From assembly GCF_003114815.1 (NCBI RefSeq), contig NZ_BFAZ01000003.1, positions 124,001 to 188,000 on the forward strand: a stretch of 64,000 bases of DNA, in the 5' to 3' direction. A model generated the notes under the pieces. That model was not told the origin of the DNA and ran no database searches. It worked only from the letters and a program-made list of their open reading frames with translations. The stretch is from Leptospira ellinghausenii. Lineage in GTDB: Bacteria; Spirochaetota; Leptospiria; Leptospirales; Leptospiraceae. A program made the position numbers and the translations under genes. Positions 55,964-64,000 of the stretch are shown here, piece by piece; position 1 is the stretch's first letter; each line of letters begins with the position of its first letter.

Positions 55964-56727
55964 TGAAAGCAATCATTTTGGCAGGTGGGTTTGGGACAAG
56001 GCTTTCCGAATACACAGATGTGATTCCGAAACCAATGGTTCCCATTGGAGGAAAGCCAATCCTATGGCATATCATGAATCACTTTGCGCGGTTTAATCAC
56101 AATGATTTTTACATTGCTCTTGGTTACAAAGCAGAAGTTGTGAAAGAATATTTTTTAAACTACCGCTCCTTAAATTCTGATTTTTCAGTGAATTTAGAAA
56201 CAGGCAAAATCACCCATTATAATTCACCTAAAGTAGATTGGAACGTTACCTTAGTCAATACAGGAGCTAACACCATGACAGGTGGGAGGCTTTTGAGAAT
56301 GAAGGAGATCATTGGAAACGAGACCTTCTTACTCACTTATGGTGACGGACTTTCTAATGTTGATATTGATAAATTAATACAATTTCATAAATCTCATAAA
56401 AAAATGATTACTGTGACTGCGGTGCATCCTGGTGCTAGATTTGGTGAATTGGAAATCGAAACAGGTAGAGTCATTAGCTTTCAAGAAAAACCACAGACAA
56501 CACAAGGATGGATTAATGGTGGTTTTTTTGTGATTGAACCTAATTTTTTTGATCTTCTGGAAAACGACCAAACGATTCTAGAAAAATCTCCATTGGAAAC
56601 AGCATCTAAAAATGGCGAACTTATGGCATACCAACATGAAGGTTTTTGGCAATGTATGGATACAAAGAGAGACAAAGATCATCTTGAAGAATTATTTCAA
56701 TCGGGAAGGGCTCCCTGGCTAAATTAA
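55963..56727 (+). CDS. rfbF: Glucose-1-phosphate cytidylyltransferase
   Basis: With the ATG at 55963, which overlaps the previous TGA, the protein has 254 residues. It starts KAIILAGGFGTRLSEYTDVIPKPMVPIGGKP, split into the nucleotide loop and the lysine-containing motif. GTGCT-independent features such as LTYGDGLSNVDI and EKPQTTQGWINGGFFV follow. It makes CDP-glucose from CTP and glucose-1-phosphate, the substrate of RfbG. GGGAG lies before the start. Its 3' end overlaps the start of the following epimerase. Confidence 0.93.
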   Translation: MKAIILAGGFGTRLSEYTDVIPKPMVPIGGKPILWHIMNHFARFNHNDFYIALGYKAEVVKEYFLNYRSLNSDFSVNLETGKITHYNSPKVDWNVTLVNTGANTMTGGRLLRMKEIIGNETFLLTYGDGLSNVDIDKLIQFHKSHKKMITVTAVHPGARFGELEIETGRVISFQEKPQTTQGWINGGFFVIEPNFFDLLENDQTILEKSPLETASKNGELMAYQHEGFWQCMDTKRDKDHLEELFQSGRAPWLN

Positions 56728-57623
56728 AACTACTCGTCATTGGTGGAACCGGTTTTATCGGGTCTCATATAGTCCAAAAAGGGATCGATAGTGGACTGGA
56801 AGTTACTTCCCTTTCACTAACGAAAAATCCAAATAAGGATAAGGTTATTTCAATACAAGCTGATCTATCGGATTGTGTATCGTTGCATTCCATTCTATCA
56901 AATGAAAGTTATGATTTTGTGATTCATTGCGGCGGTTACATCGATCATTCATTGTTTGAAAATGGTGGTCAAAAAGTAATTTCCGATCACTTAACTTCTC
57001 TTTTTGGTTTAGTTTCCGCTTTAGATAGATCAAAATTAAAAAAGTTTTTATATCTAGGAAGTAGTGATGAGTATGGAAATTCTCCTTCGCCACAAAAGGA
57101 AACCTTTCGTGAAAATCCAATTTCACCATATTCCTTTGCCAAAGCTTCTGCTTCTCATTTTTTACAAATGCTTTGGAGGACTGAAAAATTTCCAGCTTCG
57201 GTTGCTAGATTGTTTTTAACGTATGGTCCAGGGCAAGATGATAAAAGATTTTTACCTCAAATCATCAAAGGTTGTTTAAAAGATACAGTGTTTCCGTCAT
57301 CTCTTGGGGAACAAAGTAGGGACTTTTGTTATATAAGTGATACAGTGGAAGGATGTTTCAAAATATTGGAAACAAATGATGCCAATGGCGAAATTTTTAA
57401 TATTGCCTCTGGTGAAAAAATCACGATACGGCAGATCATTGAAAAGGTAGTGTCGATCATCGGAAAAGGTAAACCTGTTTTCGGAAAAGTACCTTATAGA
57501 GTTGGAGAAAACATGAAATTATTTGCAGATATTGCTAAAGCAAAAAGGATACTAAGTTGGGAGCCGAAAGTTTCTTTAGAGGACGGATTAAAGAAAACTA
57601 TTCATTATTACGAAAATGTCTGA
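56715..57623 (+). CDS. NAD-dependent epimerase with apparent non-standard start
   Basis: The protein is an extended SDR of about 302 residues with the Rossmann motif LLVIGGTGFIGSHIV at the very start, LGSSDEYGNSP and the Y-x3-K motif YSFAK. No ATG, GTG or TTG lies between the upstream stop and 56883, and a start at 56883 would remove the Rossmann motif. A CTG at 56715 has GGAAGGG just before it and gives the natural N-terminus, so I use it. The likely role is reduction or epimerisation of CDP-4-keto-6-deoxyhexose. The 3' end overlaps the glycosyltransferase gene by eight bases. Confidence 0.75.
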   Translation: MAKLKLLVIGGTGFIGSHIVQKGIDSGLEVTSLSLTKNPNKDKVISIQADLSDCVSLHSILSNESYDFVIHCGGYIDHSLFENGGQKVISDHLTSLFGLVSALDRSKLKKFLYLGSSDEYGNSPSPQKETFRENPISPYSFAKASASHFLQMLWRTEKFPASVARLFLTYGPGQDDKRFLPQIIKGCLKDTVFPSSLGEQSRDFCYISDTVEGCFKILETNDANGEIFNIASGEKITIRQIIEKVVSIIGKGKPVFGKVPYRVGENMKLFADIAKAKRILSWEPKVSLEDGLKKTIHYYENV

Positions 57624-58506
57624 TCAAGGAAATGAAAATAATATTGTAAGCGTAATAATGAACTGCTACAATGGCGAAGCGTATCTGCAAGAGGCAATTG
57701 ATAGTATATTAAATCAAACTTACCCATATTGGGAGCTTATATTTTGGGACAATCAGTCGACAGATGATAGTTCTAAGATAGTCAAATCTTACGACGATAC
57801 TAGGATCAAATATTATTATTCACCCATTCATACAAAGTTATACGGTGCAAGAAATCTGGCCTTAGAAAAGGCTACTGGAAGGTATATAGCTTTTTTGGAT
57901 ACTGATGATATTTGGTTGCCCGAAAAACTTGAAAAACAGCTAAATGCTCTAAAGCAGACTGGCTATTCTTTTGCTTGTTCGAATTACGACCTAATAGACT
58001 CCAAATCAAGAAAATTAAAAAAAGCTATCCGATTCAACAAAGCTTCAGGATTTATAACGGAAAAATTAGTTAGTGACTACTATCTTGGAATATTAACTGT
58101 GATTTTTGAAAAGAGTATACTTACAACGACTAAACTTAGATTCAATGAGAATTATGATCATATTGGTGATTTTGATCTATTTTTAAAAATATCGGAAGAA
58201 TATGAAATACATTACGACTCATCTTCTTTGGCAAGCTACAGAATACATGGCAATAACTTATCGTCTAAAAAACAATTAGAGTTACTTCGTGAGTTAAGTG
58301 TAATGATTCGGGAACTTGAGAAGCGGTTATTCTATTCTGATAAACTTAAATTGATTTTAGCACTGAAACAGCTTAGGACTTTTATGTTCTTAAAAATTGC
58401 AATGCATAGTAGAAAAAAAATTTTCCCAGCTCTTATGTTGAAATTTATTTACTTGGATCCACTTAAATTTTTAAAATTATTGATTTTGACTATTATGTGT
58501 TTGTAA
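57616..58506 (+). CDS. Glycosyltransferase family 2
   Basis: The 296-residue protein starts with VSVIMNCYNGEAYLQEAIDS and has the nucleotide-binding DNQSTDDSS and the metal-binding motif FLDTDDIW near residue 95, typical of GT-A family 2. A hydrophobic tail (about 265-296) may sit at the membrane. It should add a sugar, perhaps the CDP-deoxyhexose made next door, to the growing O-unit. The donor is not determined by sequence. Confidence 0.87.
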   Translation: MSDQGNENNIVSVIMNCYNGEAYLQEAIDSILNQTYPYWELIFWDNQSTDDSSKIVKSYDDTRIKYYYSPIHTKLYGARNLALEKATGRYIAFLDTDDIWLPEKLEKQLNALKQTGYSFACSNYDLIDSKSRKLKKAIRFNKASGFITEKLVSDYYLGILTVIFEKSILTTTKLRFNENYDHIGDFDLFLKISEEYEIHYDSSSLASYRIHGNNLSSKKQLELLRELSVMIRELEKRLFYSDKLKLILALKQLRTFMFLKIAMHSRKKIFPALMLKFIYLDPLKFLKLLILTIMCL

Positions 58507-58583
58507 AGTTATTTAATAGGCCTTATCTTAGATGGGTTGGATTGAATCAATTAGAACAATTAATAAAAAAGGAGAGTTGTAAA

Positions 58584-59702
58584 ATGAAAGTTGAAGGGTC
58601 TCAATTGCATCGTAATTTGTTTCAAAAAGACGGTTTTTTTTATCTTATATTATTTCTTGGTTTTACATTTGTATATTATACAATATTAATTAAATATTGG
58701 GGCAGCGATTTTGTTGGTGAAATGGATAAAATCGGAGACAATGGGCCATTTAAAACGATTGTGAAGTGTATCGATTTGAAGGATTGCGAGCTTGCAAAAG
58801 ATGTATATGTGTTCTGGGGATATCCCATTCTATCCTATTTATTTGGAAAGGTGACTTTCTTGAGTATTAATTATGCGATGATAGGTATCAATATTATAGC
58901 CGCTATAATTCTTTTCTTTGTTCTGTCGAAACTATTCAATAGTTTTACAGCAATTGTTTTTAATATTTATTCTTATGACTGGATACAACGAGTTTTAAGT
59001 GGAGGAAGTGAGCCTTTATTCATGGTATTTTTATTTCTTGCGATTTATGCGTATAAGAAAAATAAAAATATATTTTTAGTAGGATTGTTGATCGGAATTT
59101 CAAACACAATTAGACCTCTAGGAGTCTTCTTATTAGGTTCAATTATATTGGATTTGATTCTAAAGAAGCGCTTTGTGGAGATATTGAAGCTTGTTTTTAC
59201 TTTTTTAATAATAGTTATCGGCTATCACTTATATTTGAATTATGCTTTAGGAAAAGGTTTCGCAAACTATACCAATTATCAGTCCAGTTGGGATTCTAAG
59301 TCACCGATATCATTTCCCTTTGTTGCATTATTGAATGGATTGTATGCGCTTGATACAGGTATATTAAATAGGATAAAGCTGTGGATTTATTTCCTGGTTT
59401 CATTAATTCCAATTTTTGTTATATTCCTTCGAGATAAAGGTCTTCGAGAGTTTGGATTTTATCGAACTGAGTTATTTTTTGCTGCAGCGTATTTCCTTTT
59501 TATAGTTTCATACAATACTACTTTTTGGATTGCTCACATTTATCCAAGAATCTTTTTGCCGATAGCTCCCATTTGTATTTACCTAATATTCCATAAAAAA
59601 GTATACATCCCTTTTAATCAGAAAGTGTTTATTTTACTTGCAGCTTTTTGTATGGCAGTCTTATCGAGTATTTCAACCATAGGGATACAGAATGTAATTT
59701 AA
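58584..59702 (+). CDS. Polytopic membrane protein, GT-C-like
   Basis: With the ATG at 58584, preceded by AAAGGAG, the protein has 372 residues and about ten membrane segments. Early on it has an acidic first loop (KYWGSDFVGEMDKIGDNGPF) as found in GT-C glycosyltransferases that use lipid-linked sugars, and later IGISNTIRPLGVF. I do not recognise a family, so a GT-C or an O-antigen processing protein are both possible. About 77 bases separate it from the GT2 gene. Confidence 0.65.
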   Translation: MKVEGSQLHRNLFQKDGFFYLILFLGFTFVYYTILIKYWGSDFVGEMDKIGDNGPFKTIVKCIDLKDCELAKDVYVFWGYPILSYLFGKVTFLSINYAMIGINIIAAIILFFVLSKLFNSFTAIVFNIYSYDWIQRVLSGGSEPLFMVFLFLAIYAYKKNKNIFLVGLLIGISNTIRPLGVFLLGSIILDLILKKRFVEILKLVFTFLIIVIGYHLYLNYALGKGFANYTNYQSSWDSKSPISFPFVALLNGLYALDTGILNRIKLWIYFLVSLIPIFVIFLRDKGLREFGFYRTELFFAAAYFLFIVSYNTTFWIAHIYPRIFLPIAPICIYLIFHKKVYIPFNQKVFILLAAFCMAVLSSISTIGIQNVI

Positions 59703-59750
59703 ATTGAACTATATTTGTATTTTATTGATATTTTAGGAAATTATCAAATT

Positions 59751-59773
59751 AAGCATTACAGGATATGCTTTTT
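59751..59773 (+). terminator. Weak stem-loop with short T-run
   Basis: AAGCAT and ATGCTT form a six-pair stem with an eight-base loop, followed by TTT. It lies about 50 bases behind the membrane protein gene and could weaken transcription, but the stem is short and AT-rich. Confidence 0.25.
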
Positions 59774-59845
59774 AAAGTGAAGCCTATCTTTTTTAAGGAA
59801 ATAGCAAAAATAAAGTCGTGGTGGCGATGTTAAAAATAATATAAT

Positions 59846-60997
59846 ATGTTAAGAAAGATATTTTCAATCATTGAAGGGAAACATTACCGATATTTAATTA
59901 TTGGATTTGTTGTTTTTGTTATAAATTTTAAGTTTACGTTGTTTTTTTCGGCTCTACAGCTATTTTCAGATAAGAAGCTAAGTATGTTTGTTTCTTATGT
60001 AATTTCCATTGAAATTGCACTCTTGATCTCTTTTCCATTGCATAAATATATAACTTGGTTGGAGTCCGATGCGACCAATATTTATAAGCAATTGTTAAGG
60101 TTTCATTGGATTTCTTTATTCGGTATAATACTTAGGTTGTTATTGTTCTATTGGTTTTTAAGTATTAATTTTGGAATGGAAGTCTCAATTATACTTTCAA
60201 CAGGAACAGTTGTTTTGTTGAATTTTGTTGGATTTGAATTAGTTGTATTTACTGATAAAAGCAAAATGCAGATTCAAGAAAATGAATTTGTTTATGGGTA
60301 TTCTGGTAATGGTATTGTTGCTTTAGAAACTGTTGAAGAAGCTAAACTATATAATAAATGGATTGCCGAGAAAATAGAAGATTACTTGGGTGACAAAAAT
60401 TTAGAAATTGGTGCAGGTACTGGAACTATCGCATCTATTCTATCGGAAAGATATCCTTTATATTTATATGAAATTTCCAAAGCAAATAATGAGTTCTTGA
60501 AAGAAAGATTTAAAGATAATTCAAATATAGTATCAATTGGTTTCGATTTTTTATCGGTAGATGAAACAGAAAAATTTTCTTGTATATATTCGAGTAATGT
60601 TTTGGAGCATTTGGAGGATGATGTTCATTTTGTAAACAAAGGTTTGGATCTCTTGAAAGTTGGCGGTTTCTTCGTTGCTATTGTTCCAGCAATGATGGTT
60701 CTTTTCTCCAGTTTTGATAAAAGCATTGGACATTACCGGAGATATACGAAAAATGATATAAAACGTTGGAAGACTGCTTTGAGTAATCGAGATGATATAA
60801 AAATTATCGCTTCAGACTATTTTAATCCGATTGGTGCAGTGGGTTGGTATATCAAGATGAAATTGCTTAAACAAAAGAAAATAAATAAAAGTGACGCATT
60901 GTTAATGAATGCAATAATTCCTTTTGTTTCTTGGCTGGATCTTTTTTGGTTTGGATTTGGCCAAAGTATGCTTATTGTTTTGAAAAAGGTTAAATAA
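59846..60997 (+). CDS. GtrA-like membrane domain fused to a methyltransferase
   Basis: The 383-residue protein has two parts. Residues 1-145 hold four membrane segments in the pattern of GtrA, a family linked to movement of lipid-bound sugars (GKHYRYLIIGFVVFVINFKF, RLLLFYWFL). Residues 170-383 are a class I SAM methyltransferase with motif LEIGAGTGTIA near 190, YSSNVLEHLEDDVHFV near 250 and the GHYRRYTK block. A GtrA/methyltransferase fusion could methylate lipid-linked sugar at the membrane. The start has no strong ribosome site. Confidence 0.78.
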   Translation: MLRKIFSIIEGKHYRYLIIGFVVFVINFKFTLFFSALQLFSDKKLSMFVSYVISIEIALLISFPLHKYITWLESDATNIYKQLLRFHWISLFGIILRLLLFYWFLSINFGMEVSIILSTGTVVLLNFVGFELVVFTDKSKMQIQENEFVYGYSGNGIVALETVEEAKLYNKWIAEKIEDYLGDKNLEIGAGTGTIASILSERYPLYLYEISKANNEFLKERFKDNSNIVSIGFDFLSVDETEKFSCIYSSNVLEHLEDDVHFVNKGLDLLKVGGFFVAIVPAMMVLFSSFDKSIGHYRRYTKNDIKRWKTALSNRDDIKIIASDYFNPIGAVGWYIKMKLLKQKKINKSDALLMNAIIPFVSWLDLFWFGFGQSMLIVLKKVK

Positions 60998-61240
60998 TTA
61001 AATGGATAATTCTAATTCTCTATATCTATTGAGGATGATATTTCCATCTCGAATTTATTTAAAAAACGCTTTTTCTTAATTTATGTAGATTTCAACTCGA
61101 ACATAACAACATTTCCAAATTAGCAAAATTAATCTTTTTATATTCTTTCTTCATTGAGAGTCATTTGCTTAAACCTCTTCTTTGAGTAAATTTTTTGTTC
61201 TTTGGGATAATTAGATAATCACTAATTTCGAACGTATATG

Positions 61241-61268
61241 CCGCTAAGAATGCTTACTTAGTGGTTTT
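61241..61268 (+). terminator. Stem-loop with T-run just before a gene
   Basis: CCGCTAAG and CTTAGTGG pair over eight bases with one G-T wobble, with loop AATGCTTA and a following TTTT. It ends 11 bases before the ATG at 61280, inside a 282-base gap (60998-61279) with no other gene. A rho-independent terminator or an attenuator before the membrane protein gene is possible. Confidence 0.45.
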
Positions 61269-61279
61269 AATCTAGATTT

Positions 61280-63136
61280 ATGTATAAAAATTTAAACGAT
61301 TTAATACTGCATCCATTTATATCATTTTTATTTTCAGTAATTTTGTTATTAGGTCTATCTTCATTTGGTTTTATATTATTTTTTCTTTTAGATCAAATAT
61401 TTAAAAAAAGTTTATTTGCGAAATTTAAGAAGAGATTTCTTGATCAGCTTGTTTTTGGGTTTATCTTGATTTCAATTTTAATAAACTATTTAGTTTTATT
61501 TGAACTGATTCGCCCTACAGGTGTTAAATCGATAAGTGTTTTGATCTGTATATTTGGAATTTTATTTTTACCGATAGTTCTAAATAAAATTTATAATGTA
61601 AGAAGGTTTTATTTTAAACAAATTCGTGAAATTGAGTTTCCTGATGTTTTGATTTTTGGAAATTTGATAGGTTATTTTTTACTTTCTATAGCACCTCCGA
61701 CTGATGCGGACTCCCTCAATTATCATCTCTCGATTCCTTTGATTTTCTTAAATGAAAATAATATAATTCCTGATTTAGGATTTTTTCACGAACGTTTAAT
61801 AGGCTCCGGAGAGATTTTTGGGTTAGTATATTTGAATCTTGGGGCTGAACAATTTTCAAGCTTACTTCAGTTTGTTGGAATTCTCTTGATTTTAAGGGGC
61901 TTTAAGAAATTGGGAAATTTAGATAAAAAATTTACCAAGTTTATCCAGATAACATTCTTATCTATTCCTGTCTTGATTTTTCTTGTGTCTTCTTCAAAAA
62001 TGCAGATGTTTCCTCTAGGAATTATTTCTTTTGGGCTCGTTAACATTTTTCGATTAGTTTCGAAAAAAAATGAAAATAGTTTAATGCTTTTTGTTTTTAT
62101 TATTCCTGTCGTTTTTTCCGTATCTTTGAAGTATTCTTTTTTGTTATATGCATGGTTAGTCTTTATATTTTTAGTATTCAACTTTAAATCGAAAAAAAGA
62201 ATCTTTTTGTTTTCGATGCTTTTTCTTTTGATTTATCTGATTTTCATATTGCCTTTTGCTTATTATCGGGTGAAATATTTGGGGGTAAGTGTATTCTATA
62301 GTGCGATTGATCCTTTAAACGGAGACATCCCTGGATTAGGGAAATTTAAAGATTATTTAAAATCATATCAGGATACATCTCTTGGATTTCCTTATTTTTT
62401 GTTTTTTCCAAATTACAAATCACCTGGGACTACCTTTATCGGCGCTTCTTTGTTAATTTTGCTTTTGGCTTTTGATAATCTCAAATATAAAAGATTCAAT
62501 GGATTGTTTCTCCTTTTTTTGTTGGATCTCCTCTTGACTCGTTTTTTTTTGCAGCAGAGTTCGCGTTTTTATTTAGAAAGTTTCGCTTTGCTTTGTGTAT
62601 ATTTATTAACTATCTCTGATTCAGAGAATAGAAGAAAATTGATACGATTCATTCAAATTCCAATATTTTCTCAAGCATTGATTGTTTTACTCATTTCAAT
62701 TTATTTTGGAATCAATTTAGTGACTGGATTATTTTCTGTCTCGAGTCGAAAAAATATGATGAGAGAGAACGCTTTTGGATATGGATTGTCTGAAATGTCA
62801 TATGAAAGTTTGCCAGTAAACTCTAAGCTTTTATTTAATCATACCTCATTGGTATTTTCTAAGAGAAGACCTTTTTCAGACGATTGGATGCGTTTTGTTG
62901 ATACTTGTGATGATTTTAAATACTTTATTACATATTTACAGAAAAGTGGAGTAAACTATTTTTTGGTCAGGGATGGAAATTATAGTGATCGATACTTATT
63001 TAATGATTCAATGATTAATGAAGCAATATTAGATATCCCTAAGGAGTCGAGGATACCTTTAAATCGGAACCAAAAATATTCTGCAAAAATCGTAAAATTG
63101 AATAAAGAAAATTGGATGGGATGTTTTAGGAAATAA
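61280..63136 (+). CDS. Large polytopic membrane protein, GT-C-like
   Basis: The 618-residue protein has about 12 membrane segments. A conserved-looking loop near residue 143 reads APPTDADSLNYHLSIPLIF, similar in pattern to the first acidic loop of GT-C glycosyltransferases (GT39/GT83 kind). The C-terminal 110 residues are soluble and probably periplasmic. It might transfer a lipid-linked sugar or polymerise O-units, but I do not recognise the family. The gene is very AT-rich. It begins behind the stem-loop at 61241. Confidence 0.65.
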   Translation: MYKNLNDLILHPFISFLFSVILLLGLSSFGFILFFLLDQIFKKSLFAKFKKRFLDQLVFGFILISILINYLVLFELIRPTGVKSISVLICIFGILFLPIVLNKIYNVRRFYFKQIREIEFPDVLIFGNLIGYFLLSIAPPTDADSLNYHLSIPLIFLNENNIIPDLGFFHERLIGSGEIFGLVYLNLGAEQFSSLLQFVGILLILRGFKKLGNLDKKFTKFIQITFLSIPVLIFLVSSSKMQMFPLGIISFGLVNIFRLVSKKNENSLMLFVFIIPVVFSVSLKYSFLLYAWLVFIFLVFNFKSKKRIFLFSMLFLLIYLIFILPFAYYRVKYLGVSVFYSAIDPLNGDIPGLGKFKDYLKSYQDTSLGFPYFLFFPNYKSPGTTFIGASLLILLLAFDNLKYKRFNGLFLLFLLDLLLTRFFLQQSSRFYLESFALLCVYLLTISDSENRRKLIRFIQIPIFSQALIVLLISIYFGINLVTGLFSVSSRKNMMRENAFGYGLSEMSYESLPVNSKLLFNHTSLVFSKRRPFSDDWMRFVDTCDDFKYFITYLQKSGVNYFLVRDGNYSDRYLFNDSMINEAILDIPKESRIPLNRNQKYSAKIVKLNKENWMGCFRK

Positions 63137-63182
63137 ATTTAATGAGTAATTTTTTTGTATATTTATTTGGATTATCATTGCT

Positions 63183-64000
63183 ATGATTTTAGGTATCGAT
63201 GCTTCTCGTAATCGTTCCGGAGGTGCAGTCAATCACATTATTGGAATCATCACTTATTTCCGTATTGAAAAGCATGGGATTGATCATATTCATCTTTGGT
63301 CTTATCCGGATTTATTGGATAAAATTCCTGATTTTCCATGGTTGTCAAAACATTCCCCACCTGCTTTAAAAAAAACTCTTTTATCCCAATTGATTTGGCA
63401 AAGATTCATGTTAATCAAAGAAGCTCAACGTCTGTGCTGTGATTTAATGTTTGATACTGATGCAGGTTCAATTTCTGCATTTAAGCCATATGTTTCAATG
63501 AGCCAGGATTTGTTAAATTTTGAAAAAGATTCAACCAAATCCTATCGTATCGGATTCGCTTGGCTTCGTCTCAAGGTATTGTATTATGTGCAGAAGAATT
63601 CTTTTCGTAATGCAAATGGTGTCATATTCTTGACCAAGTATTCTAGTAATGTTATCCAAAAACATACAGGAAAATTAACTAATGTAAGGATTATTCCACA
63701 TGGAATTGATCCAGGTTTCAATAAAGATTTAAAACTAAAGAATTCACTAAGGAATAATGTAATCGATTGTATTTATATTTCTCCAATTTTGGAGTATAAA
63801 AATCACCTTCAGGTATTAGATGCTATTTTCCGTTTGCGAAAAGATGGAATCCAAATTAGAATTACTTTAGTTGGAGATGATAGAACTGATTTTGGTAAAT
63901 TTGTTTTAGAGAAAGCAAAAGAATATGACCCCAATGCGGAATTTATTTTTATTCTCGGAAAAAAAAATCATGAAAATTTGCCTGAAATACAGTCTAGATT
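63183..64000 (+). CDS. Glycosyltransferase family 4 (GT1-like), N-terminal part
   Basis: The frame starts with MILGIDASRNRSGGAVNHI and runs open to the right edge, giving 272 codons. SGGAVNHI is the N-terminal acceptor-side glycine-rich loop. The block VIFLTKYSSNVIQKH and RIIPHGID (near residue 170) is typical of GT-B family 4 transferases, and the following IYISPILEYKNHLQVLDAI is the start of the second Rossmann domain. The catalytic EX7E region lies beyond the window. It probably adds a sugar in O-antigen assembly. Confidence 0.85.
   Translation, partial: MILGIDASRNRSGGAVNHIIGIITYFRIEKHGIDHIHLWSYPDLLDKIPDFPWLSKHSPPALKKTLLSQLIWQRFMLIKEAQRLCCDLMFDTDAGSISAFKPYVSMSQDLLNFEKDSTKSYRIGFAWLRLKVLYYVQKNSFRNANGVIFLTKYSSNVIQKHTGKLTNVRIIPHGIDPGFNKDLKLKNSLRNNVIDCIYISPILEYKNHLQVLDAIFRLRKDGIQIRITLVGDDRTDFGKFVLEKAKEYDPNAEFIFILGKKNHENLPEIQSR

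Overview
The window reads as part of a Leptospira chromosome, probably from the saprophytic branch (such as the L. biflexa or L. meyeri group). This is a judgement from gene content, not a search. The evidence is a low-GC gram-negative style, many lipoprotein genes with spirochaete-type lipoboxes, PAS-rich sensor kinases, a SpoIIE-type phosphatase, a fatty-acid dienoyl-CoA reductase (fadH), and a very long surface-polysaccharide (rfb-like) locus that starts just after an EPS-associated MarR-type regulator. No rRNA, tRNA, CRISPR array, insertion sequence or phage gene was seen.

Left part, about 1-18.5 kb, is ordinary chromosome. On the minus strand are sucC with the first codons of sucD, a two-PAS histidine kinase, three lipoprotein genes (a seven-repeat propeller, a protein with a metzincin zinc motif, and a double DUF1566 protein), and a membrane SpoIIE/TPR phosphatase. 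A mostly plus-strand stretch follows: an SDR, a multi-PAS hybrid-like kinase convergent with a CheY-like receiver, fadH, a SpoU-type methyltransferase, then a minus-strand acyltransferase with a tiny lipoprotein, and a plus-strand membrane protein.

From about 18.5 kb to the right edge every gene is on the plus strand, mostly touching or overlapping by 1-4 bases. The locus opens with two identical GTTCA-N5-TGAAC palindromes just before a MarR-like regulator. It then resolves into modules. Module A (about 19-34 kb) holds fcl, a 2-hydroxyacid dehydrogenase and FAD oxidase pair, a PglK-like ABC flippase, pseC-F-G-H-I for CMP-pseudaminic acid, and two amidotransferases with a HisH/HisF ammonia supply for acetamidino modification. 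Module B (34-47 kb) holds a legionaminic/sialic-type set (cytidylyltransferase, legC, neuD-like, legI, legG, legX) plus a formyltransferase, a PIG-L deacetylase, a GMC oxidoreductase and a KdnA-like aminotransferase. Module C (47-54 kb) is the least familiar: two unrelated types of pyruvate aldolase, a third cytidylyltransferase, a HAD phosphatase, a radical SAM enzyme and an SDR. Each of the three modules ends in a large orphan protein that looks like a GT-B-type transferase and is followed by an intergenic gap. Module D (54-64 kb) is a CDP-6-deoxyhexose set (rfbG, a RmlC-like cupin, rfbF, and an epimerase with no ordinary start codon), then glycosyltransferases and large membrane proteins.

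The simplest overall reading is an O-antigen locus that builds up to three different CMP-activated 2-keto-3-deoxy sugar acids, a CDP-deoxyhexose and possibly GDP-fucose, decorates some with acetamidino or formyl groups, and assembles and flips them. The 4,6-dehydratases that should start the pseudaminic and legionaminic routes (PseB, LegB) and the GDP-mannose dehydratase for fcl are not in the window. The locus runs off the right edge, so they may lie beyond it.
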